Assembly: GCA_018257865.1 (NCBI GenBank)
Contig: JAEUBA010000034.1
Location: 124,001 to 188,000 of the forward strand
Length of the DNA: 64,000 nucleotides
Origin: Stereocaulon alpinum
Taxonomy: Eukaryota; Ascomycota; Lecanoromycetes; Lecanorales; Stereocaulaceae
Direction of reading: 5' to 3'
Position numbers and translations under genes: made by a program. Of the stretch, positions 42,975-54,911 are shown one piece after another. The notes beneath the pieces are model-generated. The model worked only from the letters and a program-made list of their open reading frames with translations, had not been told where the DNA came from and made no database searches. Positions within the stretch are counted from its first letter, which is position 1. Each line of letters begins with the position of its first letter.

Positions 42975-43713
42975 GGGAATAGACGAGATTTATGTGCTAA
43001 GTGTGCGATGAAAGGATTGGCGATTGTGAGAGAGGTCACGAATGACTGGATGGTTAGGAGGCATTGCGCCGCCTAACACAAGATCCGTGTGACGGTACTG
43101 TTGTGGTGAGGGATGACAGCTTCTGAGCGTGCGCTCAGTCGGCGGCATGGGAATACGCAAGGGACTCAAGATCTTGTCAATGTGGCCGAGGAAAGCCGAA
43201 GTACTGGCATAGGCAATGCCAAGCGATGTTGCGGCGAAGGAGACACGATCATTAGATTCTGACACCAGGAGCAAGTCACGAAGAAGAAACTAAAGCGAAT
43301 AAAACTGCATGTTTTGGATTGCGTATCACTGTCACCGAAAGTTGCTGCATTGGGTATGCCACTACATCTTTTAAGACACTCCCAAGCTCTTCTCTCCCTG
43401 AGCCAAAAGCCACAATACCTCTTACGCTATCATTTCATCCATCACCAGCTTAGAAATCGTGTGTACGTAGAAATACAGGAAGACAGACATGCTTAGGCTT
43501 CGACTGGACCTCCTTACTTCGACTAGACCTCCATCGGCCCCGGACACGGATAGGTCGGGCTTCATGCAAAACGCCGGGAATGCTGAGACATTTGTCTTTT
43601 GCAAAATGTTGCGAGCTAGTGGTACAGAGGGTGCCGCCGGCTACTGAGAAGGGTTCTTTTGCTGCGTCCAAGAATGCAAATACGTGAAATGGTGTATGTC
43701 GGTAGTCGAAGGG
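42975..43713. other. Intergenic between convergent PLP1 and KNR4
   Basis: About 740 bp with no supported gene; short minus-strand frames (e.g. 43274-42990) lack any domain. Confidence 0.5.
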
Positions 43714-45421
43714 TCAGATTTCCACGCTCTTCATATCGTCAACAACGTCGACCCCTAAGCCCGTTGTCACTGACTTGGCGTGGCTCCGGCCGTTCGTTGA
43801 ATCCTTCAGTATCCCTACCATATCTGCCTCCATTACTTTACCCAAGCTCTCTTGCCTATAGCCGTCATTGGGTCCTGTGGGCGTCCCAACCTCAACCAGA
43901 TTGCCGTCTCTTTCACTAGCTGCCGAGTTCTGTACAAACGCATCGTGATTTGCATCCCCACCAGTATGCACTTTGGGGGTTAGGTTTTCTTCAGATACTT
44001 GTGCAAGAGGGCTAGGTTTTCCAATAGCGCCACGAGGACTCTGTGTGCTCGTCGGTCCACGAGGTGGAAACCTTTGCGGCGAACGGCCTCTTTCCTCAGT
44101 GGGGCTGCCATACGGTGAACCAGAGTTGGAGTGTGGATGACTGTGAGTATTGACACCAGGACCTGGCCTTCTTCGAGGACCTTTTCGACCGTACTTTTGA
44201 TCCGCTCTCCATCGCAGAATGTCAAGATATGCTGGCTCAACAGTTTGGGTCTTGAACTCCCGCAGCTTCAGTTCTTGTGTTTCTTCATCTACGAAAACCT
44301 TCTCGCTGCACATGTCGTCCGCGACTGTTGCGAGAAACGCAGCCCAAGAGCGCGCGATAACATATTTGCAATCATAGTCCCGACCAAAGATAATGATTTG
44401 GCCCCACTTTCCCACTGGACCTGGCGCAAGGTCAACAGCTATGTTATTCCCTCCCCAGTCACGTGCCAGAGGTATCCACCCAGGATGTGCGTATGCTTTT
44501 TGAATGGCCCTCGAAGGCTGCGAGTCTTGCCGATCAAGAAGTTCCTGTCTCCAAAGTGGATTCGTTGCTTGCTGCGCGATTGGTTGCGAGGATGATGATG
44601 GGGCACCGAATGCTTTGGGAGGGTATTGAGTCTGAACGTTTGGTGGACTTGTGAGATATTCTTCGTTTACAGTCCTCCAATTCTTCCATTCTTGGACAAT
44701 TTCCTCACAGTCGAGAAGCATACAGCCAAAAATTATCCCTGTAGGTCTGCCGCCTCTTTCTTGTCCGTCATGGACTTGAAGGGACTCGCGAACTTCCATG
44801 GGTAATGAGCAGTCTAATTCGTGTTCTAATTCGTTGACGTCATTTTGCGTGCATCCTTCGGAGAGTTGATCAAAAAGCTCTTCGTAATTATCCTCGACCC
44901 AGCGGTCAATCTTCTTCCACGAATGAGCGACTGGAGGAGGGGGAGGTAGGCCTTCTTGAAAGCTTTGCATTTGGATTTCGCCAGGTGTTATCGTATCAAA
45001 GGGATTCTGTTCGTTAGATTGTTTCCGTTGCATGGCCAGAGTTGAGCGCATGCCTGGCGAGTAGGGGGTTGTAGGTGATTGTAGAGGACCAGCCCCCGGA
45101 GTGCCCGGCGCGCCAGCGTTGCCGTTTTGTAGACCTGGTATGAACTGCCCCGATGGGTCTTCGCCATAAGGAGAGCTCAGATCAGCACGAGAGTCAATAG
45201 CGCTTGTTGCTATGGAAGTAAGAGGAGCGTGGCGACTTTGATTGAGGGGCATATGTTGCCCTGTTCGGTAAGGAGAGTCGTGGGAGGCATGGCGGTCGCT
45301 GGAGGTCATTGTATGCCAAAAGGAGCGAAATGCTTCCCCAAATCTGTAGATAATGCAGGGTCAGTAAAATTTGACCACGAAATGAGGGGTCGTGGAGGCG
45401 GCGAGAGACTTACGAAGGCAT
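43714..45421 (-). CDS. KNR4: Knr4/Smi1 cell-wall and signalling regulator
   Basis: Knr4/Smi1 is a scaffold that links the Slt2 cell-wall-integrity MAPK pathway and calcineurin to 1,3-beta-glucan synthesis. Exon 1 is only 8 nt (45421-45414), the 70-bp intron has a CTGAC branch site, and exon 2 is 45343-43714; together 545 aa, starting MPSFGEAFRSFWHTMTSSDR. The disordered N-terminus is Ser/Pro/Gly-rich. The SUKH/Smi1 core starts at about residue 140 (WKKIDRWVEDNYEELFDQLS) and continues through NELEHELDCSLPMEVRESL, TGIIFGCMLLDCEEIVQEW, WIPLARDWGGNNIAVDLAPG and WGQIIIFGRDYDCKYVIARS. The C-terminal ~170 residues are disordered. Without the small exon, translation would begin at MTSSDR, so the microexon matters for the N-terminus. 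Confidence 0.94.
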
Positions 45422-46686
45422 TGTTGGTGGGATCCGATTGTTGTCGCAGACCAGGCAATTGGCATTAGTTGGAACGCATGTCAATATGAATAGAGTGAGT
45501 ACGTGAAGTAAGGTGGTAGAGCGTGGTCATGAGGATTGATTGAATAAGTCTGTTAACTTTTGGGCTTGGTGCTTATTGAGGGCAAACAGTGATAGGTATG
45601 GGGTGCATACGAATCAAACGCATCATAAAAGGAGTTTGGTGTAACGGATAATTACAGGCCTGTTTTCGTCGCTAGCGCCCCTCTGTTTCTCCAGTCTCAG
45701 CCAAATTTAGATAAACACCAATCCCGACGCGCTAAATGGCTGCAACCTCCGCAAGACTTGGCCCCCCTTACCGTGGCAACGGCGCGAACCGAACAACTTT
45801 CCTCCAACGTATCATATACACATGCTGTCTCTTTCCCTTCCTGGTTACTAGAAGGCGTGCATAAGCAGAGCTAGCAACCAAGTTTTATCTACCCACAGTC
45901 GCACGTCCTTTTGCCTTCCACTGCTACGTTTCCACTTATATCCCCCCTTGGCAACGCCCGCCACCACCTGCAGATCTGGACGATCTGGCCTCACAACGAT
46001 CACAAAATACGAGACACATTTGATCTTCATGGTTCATCAGATATATTTACTGAAGTAGGGAAATACTTGCTTAAATCCTGATCATCGTGCCAATCGGTGG
46101 GGGTTCAAGGCTCAGACCATCCTGCATGTTGATTACCGGTTGCTCGTTCACCGACTAACGATTACGACTCCTGAACATTCACACCAGGTATCGGGGCATT
46201 CGACACTCAACCGTATATACCTTTCCAGGTCAAGTGCTGAAAAGAGAAGCTCGGAGTCAGGTCAATTTGGGATGTCTGATATTCCCCACGTTCTGCTTGA
46301 GTCAATGCAGTCGCAACGCACTTTTTGCTCGAGATGATAATATTACAGTCATTCAGACATGATCTGTAACGAAAAACATGCTCCATCCAGCTCTACTTTT
46401 GGCTATCTTATTCCTTCTTGCAATTCAACAATTACAAGAACCTGCTGTTCTCAATTTCGTACCTCTTGCATACCCGCATTCCAAGGGGATCTACCCTGCA
46501 ACCCAATAACTCCGATACATCAACCACATCGAACTTACGGGCGACTACGATCCGGCCACCCAGCCGGCTGATTACCCCAATATCTCGACGTATCCCGTTC
46601 TTAAAGTACTTGAATTTGCATCGATCCACGGCTGATAGCCCTTTCTGGTTGACATATCGGACACACAAGCAATCAAGAATTGGGTA
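45422..46686. other. Intergenic, 1.26 kb
   Basis: KNR4 promoter followed by sequence without supported genes. From about 46490 single degenerate copies of the downstream minisatellite unit can be made out (e.g. ACCACATCGAACTTACGGGC near 46520). Confidence 0.5.
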
Positions 46687-47128
46687 TACACATAAGCAAC
46701 AATCCGTTCAATTTGGTACATTAATTTCGCAAGCTAACAAGCATCACACGCAACTATGGGTAACAACCCCGACATATCACCACATCGAGCTCGTAAGCTG
46801 TTAAAATTTACACACAAGTATGGTAACAACCGCAGTGTATCACCGTATGTAGCTCGTGAGCTGTTGAAAGTCGCACGCAAGTATGGATAACGACCTCAAG
46901 ATATCACTACTTCGGGCTCGCGAGCTATAAAGCATCGCACGCAGGTAAGGATAATAACCCCGACAGACCTCTATATCGGATTCGCAAGCTATCGAAACTC
47001 ACACGCAAGTATCAAGAACAATCCCACCATACCGCCACTTCAAGCTCGTAAGCTATCAAAAATCGCACGCAAATATGGGTAATAACCCAAACACACAGCC
47101 ATATCGAACTCGCAACCCCTCCAGTATT
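46687..47128. repeat. Minisatellite, about seven units of 63-64 bp
   Basis: Units start at about 46687 (degenerate), 46746, 46810, 46873, 46937, 47001 and 47065, and a further CACATGAG-type start follows at 47129. Each has the plan CACGCAAGTATGGGTAA, then CAACCCCGACATATCACC, then ACATCGAGCTCGTAAGCTAT and a short link. Units differ at many positions, mostly transitions, yet the spacing stays 63-64 bp. It is not CRISPR-like, because no part is constant against unique spacers. Confidence 0.85.
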
Positions 47129-47360
47129 ACACATGAGCTCGGGTTGTTTTCCGATACTTTTACCAATAGTAACGGCTACTACCTCACCTCCGTTACCATG
47201 ACCTCTGTGTCTACCACATCCTTGGTGGTTGGTCCAGTCTTGGACTCTGGTATACTCGATGACAGCTTTACGGTAATAGTTATAGGCGTCATTTATCTGC
47301 TGACCGTGGCCGCGCTTAGAATCCGCGCTGGGCCAACAGGTAGGATTCCGCTAACCAAAG
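47103..47360 (+). repeat. Dispersed ~260-bp repeat, copy 1
   Basis: It begins TCGAACTCGCAACCCCTCCA and resembles 47923-48185 throughout (shared blocks near TACTACCTCACC, GTGTCTACCACATCCTTGGT, TCTATGCT-like and GGCCAACAGGTAGGATTCCG). An open frame of 134 codons from 47075 crosses this copy and holds one hydrophobic stretch (SFTVIVIGVIYLLTVAAL), but copy 2 is not open in the same frame. Confidence 0.65.
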
Positions 47361-47922
47361 GAAGTCCTTACGTAAAGGGCGCTATCAGAGTGTCAGTGTT
47401 GCGGACTATAACCACTTTGTCATGGGATTTAGGTAGTCAATTTAAAGGGTATCAAGAGACTCCACTGTGGCAAAAGTAAGGTCATCTGACATCTGAATTA
47501 ACAAGGTATAACAGCAGCGGCTAGAGAATCACAATGCGTCATTCGCACGATACAGGCACCATCAGAAGACCACAAGGTCTCCCCTATCCAAGAGTAAGCT
47601 CAACAACCAGGCAAAGTGGCCGATGCCGGCCCCTAGCATCAGGTAGACGACCAGGGTATTCGCTCATAATCCGTCAAAGATTCCAACAGTTCGAACTCCG
47701 CAAGATGCTTGATCTCTGGCCCAGGATCCACCCGATCATCCATAAAGTCGCTGTATCATACTCAGTCTTCTGACAATCTCTTGGGCGTCAACCGAGGGAA
47801 ATGATGCAAACCTGTGTGGCTGTATGTAAGTACGACCTTTGACACGGTATATATTCAAAGCAGCTGTATGCATTAAGTCTGCGCTAAAACCTTGGCATTC
47901 TGGCTCATGGTACCTCCACATC
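47361..47922. other. Spacer between the two dispersed repeats
   Basis: No gene is supported. Together with the flanking copies this looks like a segmental duplication whose middle has diverged. Confidence 0.4.
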
Positions 47923-48185
47923 GAACTCGCAACCCCTCCAGCATTACACACGAGCTTGGGATTGTTTGGATTGCTGTTACATAGACTAACTTCCCTGGCT
48001 ACTACTCCCACCTCCCTCACCATGACCGCTGGTACTACCGTATCCTTTGTGTCTGGCCCGGGTCTGCACTATGGTCTTCCGTCTAATGCTATTCTGCCAA
48101 TATTGATAGGCTTGGCCCGACTGTTTATAGTGCTGCCCCGCACTATCTGCACTTGGCCAACAAGTTAAATACCGCTGATGGAAGG
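47923..48185 (+). repeat. Dispersed ~260-bp repeat, copy 2
   Basis: Diverged direct copy of 47103-47360, with the same start TCGAACTCGCAACCCCTCCA and the same order of matching blocks up to GGCCAACAAGTTAAATACCG. The two copies are about 820 bp apart. Differences are mainly transitions and small indels. Confidence 0.65.
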
Positions 48186-48251
48186 CCGTCCTTCGGTGAA
48201 GTGCCCTACTGAGTGTGAGTCTTGAGGGTAAAAGCCCTACCGACTTTCGAC

Positions 48252-49161
48252 TTACTCCTGGGAATCTTTTACCCATTTCTCCATCATCGCAGGTAGGCCG
48301 CGATCATATTTGTTCCGTACTCCGGCCTTCCTGCACCCTATGCCGTACAAGCGTGAAGCTTTTTCCACGTCCTTGTAGTTATGATACTCCGAGTCCATAC
48401 TGGATGAGAACTGCTCTGGAGATCTCTGGTAATAATCGTCTGTCATTGGGGCTCCCTCATAACGTTGGTTTGCGTTGTTCCATTTTGCTTGGGTATCAGG
48501 CGCATTGCCGGCAGATCTTGACCGATTGTGGCTCTTGGTGAATTTGTATGTGCGTAGAGCGTCATACGTTGAGGGTATGGAAATACTGTTGGTATCACAG
48601 CCGTCGTAGCTGGAGCATCTTCGAAATTTGATATTCGCGGTACCTCGTAGTTCCTTCCAGTTGGCCGAATAGCTGAGCGTAGACCTCCCAGCGAAAGAAA
48701 GGTCTCTGAATGCGGCGGTTTTCGGCAAGTGATAGATCCCCGCCCTGATGTGGTTGACCTGAACGAGGATGCTTTGAAATGGCCCATGTGCAGAAGTCCT
48801 CAACGGGTGCACTCACGACTTTATGCAAGTGAATCAATCTCAGGCTGGCGGCGGCATCCAAGCTTGGCATTTGTCGCTGAGCATGCTGGCCTTCTCGCTG
48901 ATAGTGCTCGAGGAGTTGTTCAGTTCTCGCACTTCGATCAGTATCATCCGCGTTAATCTTTCCTGCCTCAAGAGCGATGATAGGATCTAGAAGATCCATT
49001 TCATCTGTGATAAGCTTACGAGTCGCAACCGTAATAAGGATATCTGATTCCGCTCTCGAGTAAGTTTCAAGGGAGATCGGCGAACAATGAGCCAGACTGT
49101 GCGAGGAAATCAAGTCAGGTGCCGACTTCATCGCCAACGGGAGCGCTAGCGAAGGTCGCAC
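48252..49161 (-). pseudogene. F-box-like family relic
   Basis: Two overlapping minus-strand frames (49161-48595 and 48812-48252) carry one family's features. The first holds LITDEMDLLDPIIALEAGKI, SLRLIHLHKVV, DFCTWAISKHP and RRIQRPFFRWEVYAQLFG, the last resembling FELRRLYRAFYRYEIWSRIF of the intact gene at 29339-30457. The second holds GAPMTDDYYQRSPEQFSSSM and ends WVKDSQE. The N-terminal F-box is not visible, and a frame change near 48650 needs either an intron (a GTACCG donor exists) or a frameshift. A truncated or decaying family member is the simplest reading. Confidence 0.45.
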
Positions 49162-49363
49162 TGGCCAACAATCTCACATTTCAGTGCTGCTTCCTTCCTT
49201 TACCGCCTACAAAAGTCGTCAGAAGACGTGGAAAGTTGGCATAACGTTGTGAATGATCCTATGGATGGCTGAGTAAGAGACCGGGCGTTTTGAATAGACA
49301 AGCATCTAATGAACTGGTCGTTTACCTGATGCCTTTTCCCAAGTCGAATCTTATCTTTGCTCG

Positions 49364-50720
49364 TTGATTATTGCACGTAAACAGCATGCGAGTTGTGCTA
49401 ATAGCTTATCAACAGCCTCTCGTGCAGTCTTGCATAGCCAGTGTGATAGTCAACCCGCCATCTGTAACTCGCCCCAAGACGCTCCCTCATCGTCCCGTTA
49501 CCTACCACTATACCCCCCTTCCCACACTCCATCTCCATCAACACGTAACAATCACACCTCACTCCCCTACATTCACGCCCTCTCCCCTCCAACACCAATC
49601 CTCCTCGGGAGTATGCTATTCTTACAGACATTACTTCGAGTCCTCAACACACGATGAGAGAGAGAGGTATGTCTCCCATCTCCCAACTCCACCCTGTATT
49701 GAAGTTGACGGAAGATGAGGTTGGCGAGAGGTGAGGATAGGTGGTTACAGGTGAGATTTCGGTAGGCAGGTGGCGTACTATATACTTGCTCGTTGATTGG
49801 GGTTGGCACTTCGATGGTGATGGTGATAGTGATACTAGTTCAGTGATACATATTGTGTGTTGGGTTGGTACTGGTATTAATGTTGGCACACACAAGTATC
49901 CCAATAACGTTATCTAAATCATAAACAGCACACAGCAAAGAAACCCCTCCCCTCCTTCAAGCTTCTCTGCAAAACAATCTCTCCTCAGACTCATCTCTTC
50001 AGCAAGCCTCGGTATTAGTAAGAGAGTATTGAATTACTTTTCCCAAGTCAGCGCCACGGCAATCATGATGGCTATCTAGTCTTCTTCTAAACGGAAACCG
50101 CTTCAACATCCTAGCGCACTCGGCATCGCCACACCAGACTCACAATCCTCTCTCACACCACCCCACAATGCGTCCTCTCACCTCTAGAAAGACACCGGTA
50201 ACGAGGCGCTCATGAGAGTATATATGCCGCCCATGGTTTCTGGAGACGTGGTTGAGGTGTGGAGGGGGATAGGGATTGGGATAGGAGTGTTTTGGGACAG
50301 GACAGGACAGGACTGATGCTGTGAGTGAGGCGGGGGAGGGGATTGGTTTGGGTTTAGCGTACTTATATAAACACACGAGCAGGCATTGGAGAGACGGGGG
50401 GGAAGGGAAGGGGGAGTGGGGGAGTATGGGGATGGGTAGGATGTTGAAGTCGTTGAGGGCGAGGGAGGGAGGAGGAGGATCAAGTCTATGGTGACTATTC
50501 TACCGTGCTCTGAAACCCCTATCCGTGGCAGAAGAAGGGATAGCTTGTGTGGGATGTGTGCTGGGACGGGAATCTGAGACGTGGTGTGTGTTTTTGCTGG
50601 CGATGGATCGATGGTAAGGAGTCATGCTTTCTATTAGTGGAGGCAGTTGTGGGATGGTCATGATGCGTATGGGAATGGGATGAGTGTTGTTGTTAGTCTG
50701 GAGGAATAGGGGGATGGGGG
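49364..50720. other. Strand-asymmetric, gene-free tract
   Basis: Plus-strand composition alternates in blocks: C-rich 49440-49620, G-rich 49650-49880, C/A-rich 49920-50175, G-rich 50185-50720. Open frames here are Pro/Ser or Gly/Val-rich products of this skew and I do not call genes. Confidence 0.5.
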
Positions 50721-51107
50721 CGATTGATGATGTTGAGGTGATGGTGTGATATAGGAAAGAGACTGAGAGGAATGGTGCTGCTGATGCGGGTGGTGGGAAG
50801 GTATGGGCGCGAGGACTACATCTGGTTTGGGTACCTGGTTGTGGGAAGCGAGAGTGTAGAGAGAGCAGGAGATAGGGATATGTTGTTCACGTTCGTGCCT
50901 TTGACGTTCGGCTGGTGATGTTATTGAGGTAATGGCATAATATAGAAAAGAGACTGGCAGCAATAGCGCTGCTGACGCAGGCGGTGGGAAGGTATAGGCG
51001 CGAGGACTGCATGTAGTTTTGGCATCTACATATAGGAAGTGAGAGTATTGATAGATCTGGTGGCAGAGATTCATTCATTGTTAACGTTCGCGCCTTCGAC
51101 GTTCGAG
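50721..51107. repeat. Diverged tandem duplication, two ~190-bp copies
   Basis: Copy A (about 50722-50908) and copy B (about 50915-51107) share in order GATGTTGAGGTGATGG / GATGTTATTGAGGTAATGG, GAAAGAGACTG, GCTGCTGATGCGGGTGGTGG / GCTGCTGACGCAGGCGGTGG, GGGCGCGAGGACTACAT / AGGCGCGAGGACTGCAT, and both end at CGTTCGTGCCTTTGACGTTC / CGTTCGCGCCTTCGACGTTC. Most differences are transitions. Confidence 0.75.
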
Positions 51108-54100
51108 TGATCAATCATATAGTATTCTGTCCCTGAAATATTCCTTGGACGTGAACAGGAAACAGACTGCTCAAAGTGCTTTGAGTCCTTAATCTGTTGC
51201 GCTTCACAATGCCTCGACGCTGAGGCCAGATAGTCTTATTGTTCTTATCGTTCCATGTGTCCCCAGGTCGTGAAGTCGCAATAGGGTTGCCGGCTCGTGT
51301 ATTCTTGCCCAGATCTGCATGTACGCATCTGCGTTTTCGTCGTCCGATCGGTTTTGCACGACTCTGTCACGCTTGGAACCGAGCGGGCCATCGGCCTAGA
51401 CCCTGTACAGTGTTCTTCCCTACCACATCTCAAAAGTGCCCGCAATGTCAAATGTAGATTGTGTAGCTTCTTAATCTTTTGTAGATATGTCTTCTAACAC
51501 GGATAAGACTCTCGAAGGTGTTGGAGCGAGACGACGCGCAATTTTGGACTATTCTTTTCTTTGAGCGGGCGGTGCTCTTGAGGATTGTAAGGTAGGATTT
51601 CGCCTGCTTCCTAAATCATTGGATGTCACGGTGGAGGCTCTCTCGGAGGTGTGGAAGTCGAGATTTGCTTGCTTTCAATTGCGTCGTGATAGGAGTTGGT
51701 GTGTTTCTGAGAAAATACAAATCTGAGCTGGAGCGGCTCTCCGTCAGAGTCTGCACAAGCAAAGAATGCACTTACAAATGGACTGTGTCAAGACTTCGCT
51801 CTCTTCAACAATACATAATTTTGCAACAGAATAATCTCATCCAAGATACAAGATTGTGTATGGCTCCAGGGTTCTCTACACGGGACGGCTCGTCATTGTC
51901 ATACAGCTTCTTGATATGTACGTAGGTGGAGTTGACAAGCACAAGTCGCTCAGATGGCCAACAGGATTGCCAACCCGAACATCTCCGCTCTTGTTGTTCA
52001 TGCAAACTTCCCAGCTATATGAGTGGCTCGTCGTGTTCGGTTCCGATAATGCTGAGCATGTTGAGTTTAACAGGGTGGTAGACTTATCCATTCAATGAGA
52101 ACTCGGCGATTGGCGGCTGTCATGGTGTGAGGGAGGCCAACCCTTCATTGGAGAAGACCGAACAACGGATCGAAAGAGTCGTTTGTATGTGGATCTCGAT
52201 TTCATTTCAATTTGCTAGTTCGCCAAATGTTTCCTCCTCTTTGCGCTCTTCGCACTGCGGTGCGTGCAGACATCGATGGCAACGCCGAGACAGACACTGT
52301 CGCTCTCATTAATGACAAATCAAGAATGCTAGGTACTGCAGGACTTACATGATATATGTGGTTGAGACTCAAGCGTACGCTAACCGGCGATCACACGCCG
52401 TAAGCCTTTGTGTCCCTATGCTTGTTAGATGCTGCCACAACTGCATATGTGGTACCATAATAATCACCGACAAACGTGGGGCTCGAGCGTAGGTTCAGTA
52501 GCGTTTACCAGTCGGAATATTTACCTTCTCGAACAAGGTTCAATGCTTCCACAACCTTGTCCTTGAGCGCTATCGAAGGTTGTCGGTCGCGTTTCAATCT
52601 TCTACCCAAGACAGCCTGACACTGGTTAGACTCAGCTTGGCTTATTGCAAGTGAGGCAATACCTCCGCTTGCTGTGGCCCCGGACTCCGAATCGACGCAG
52701 TGGTGCCTGACGATGATGAGACCTAACCTCGGTATGGGTCCCAATGACCAAGTCGCAATTTGCGTCCGTCCGACGAGATCTGCGATCGTTTGGCTCGGGA
52801 TCCCAGCCGAGCAAGGGTCATCGCTGGGTCAAGTGTTGAAGCTGGAGAGGACAGGCATCGAAGGCCGTGTTATTTGTAACGATTCTCGATGTTGTAGTAT
52901 TTCACAGCCCTAGATGAAACTTGGTGGGCTTACATTAGCACAGTTATACGAAACGGCCACTAGAGAAACCTTCTCAATCTTGACGATTCCAGGGCAGCAA
53001 ATATAATGACCCGAATCCTTCGCAAAGGTATGCGGTTCGTAGATTGGCATGAGTGTAGATCCAGAAAAAAAAGTTGTCGATGTTAATCTAAGCGCAAAGT
53101 ACATACAATATTTGCTCTAGGATTGACGATTGTATCCAGACCTATGAGACCAAGTATTCTTACTCCAAGTACCTAACCAACTCATGAATTTGGAATTCGT
53201 TCTGACTATGGGCTAAACCCACTAAAGGTTGCAACTCTACACCTTGATCAATGATCAAGGCGGTACAGATCAAAAGCCAAGTGGCTCTATGAGGAGCCAA
53301 CACATGCGTTCATTGTCGTAGAAGTCATCGTCGAACTGTTACTCGGCCAGACAGGGGCCATATGACATTGCGAGGTTTCGATGGTCAGGATTGCGTGACT
53401 CGTGGACGGTGCAACGTTCGTCCGCTTTGTTATTGTTCTTTTGGAAATTAGTCGCGGAAGCAGCGTGGCTTTCTGTTGCTATCCCTGCTGGGATTCTAGA
53501 TCTCTGCAGCTCGTTCGTGCTCTACACTTCAGAGAACAGTGGCAAGAAGCTGATGACCAATGGATACATGCTGCTTGCCTTCTCCTGCCCATGGGAACCG
53601 GACCACGCCTTTGGGCCATACGTCTTGGTACAACAAAGTGTGGAGATCGCTCTCAAACATGGGTCAGGTTGAACAAGGGTTTTGGGTTCAGCTTTGGCAA
53701 ATGTGTGCATGATGCATGCAGCAAACACCGTATCCAGCCAATACCCCAAACAGGAGACCGTTTGCACTAACGACCAGAATGTCATGCAGTTAGCCTGGAG
53801 AGACAGATCTTGCCTTTCGCGACTTGGACGATCTAGTGGCAACTGCTTCGGTAACCTATAGTTAGCACGCTGGGTGACCGTTAGCTGCCCCGATCCCAAC
53901 TTGGATTATTTTCCAGGAGAACCCCAGTCACGTTATACATGATTGACGTGGCATTTGCAGATGCCAGCATTGTATCCTGATTGGGGACCCGGATTTCTTC
54001 TTCTACTGCACAAAGTCGACATTGCAGGAGGGTGATAGTCTCGGCAGATGTTGGTGGGTTACATGGCCTACTTTGACTACGAGCACAACAGCGACAAGAT

Positions 54101-54865
54101 ATTTCAAGTGGAGGTCACAAGGGGAGAGGGTTATGCTTCATCACTGAGTTTCTCCAGCCAGCGCTTGCAGATAATAGATAGGGTTGAGGTTCGCCTTCTC
54201 CCGTGAGAGTTTTCGGGAGGTTTAGAAACGCAACGTTCACGCGAGATGCTGCATAAAGCCGTTTGGGTATACCAGGTAAAGGCGGAGGTGACGTGGAACA
54301 TATCTCTGGGCACATGTAGGGAGATGTAAGTTGGCAGGACATAGGCGCTCACCGCTTTTAATGGACAGCAAGGATTATGCATGTGGGAAGCTATTGTTAC
54401 GAGATTCGTACTAAGGTACAGGTACGTATTTGATTCAGCTTGGTTGACGATACATTGCAGCAATATTCGAATATAGGTAGGGAGGCGTATGTAGCTGTAG
54501 TACTTAGTGTCGATGGAGAGGAGAATATCGGACGAGTCAGAAACGGGTCCGAGGAGTTTTAGGTGGTAATGAAAAACGGTTAGGTTAGGTAAAAATGGAT
54601 ACCTTAAGTTGGATAGGTAGCTAAGGCCTAGAACAATTGGCGATCCTATCCCCCATCCCCCAATGGCCCCATCTCTCTCTCTCCCATTCCCCATCATCCT
54701 TCAACCCAACACGCCCCAATTTCCCCCGCTCACTCTTTTCAGCCTCTGAGGCAAAACCCCATCGTGGCAGCGATCGCAACGTAACCAGCAACGATTCCAA
54801 CGAATAGGCGCATGATCCACAATTCTGGGTAGCACCGCCTCCATCTACGGCTTTAGCTCGGGCGC
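51108..54865. other. Gene-poor stretch, 3.8 kb
   Basis: No gene could be supported. Frames such as 53402-53770 (plus), 53899-53522 (minus) and 54697-54131 (minus) are open for 120-190 codons but show no domain, and their opposite frames are equally open. Several TAAGGTA/TACCTTA motifs occur near 54400-54620. Confidence 0.5.
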
Positions 54866-54911
54866 GCTTGACTTGACTTGGCTTGACTTGGCTTGACTTG
54901 GCTTGACTTGT
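54866..54911. repeat. (GGCTTGACTT)n short tandem repeat
   Basis: About four and a half 10-bp units (GGCTTGACTT), the first lacking GGCTT. Located ~1.6 kb upstream of the WOPR gene. Confidence 0.85.

Noticed and set aside
46687..47128. CRISPR-like array of repeated units
   Set aside because: The whole 64-bp unit repeats with divergence; there are no constant repeats separated by unique spacers, and the genome is eukaryotic.
47075..47479. 134-codon ORF with one membrane-like segment
   Set aside because: It starts inside the minisatellite, and the second copy of the repeat does not keep the frame.
53402..53899. Overlapping plus and minus ORFs of ~125 codons, considered as a transporter fragment
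   Set aside because: Some hydrophobic segments, but no family motif could be placed, and both strands are equally open.
54131..54697. 188-codon minus-strand ORF
   Set aside because: Biased composition (Tyr, Leu, Ser) with no domain or exon partners; low confidence of coding.
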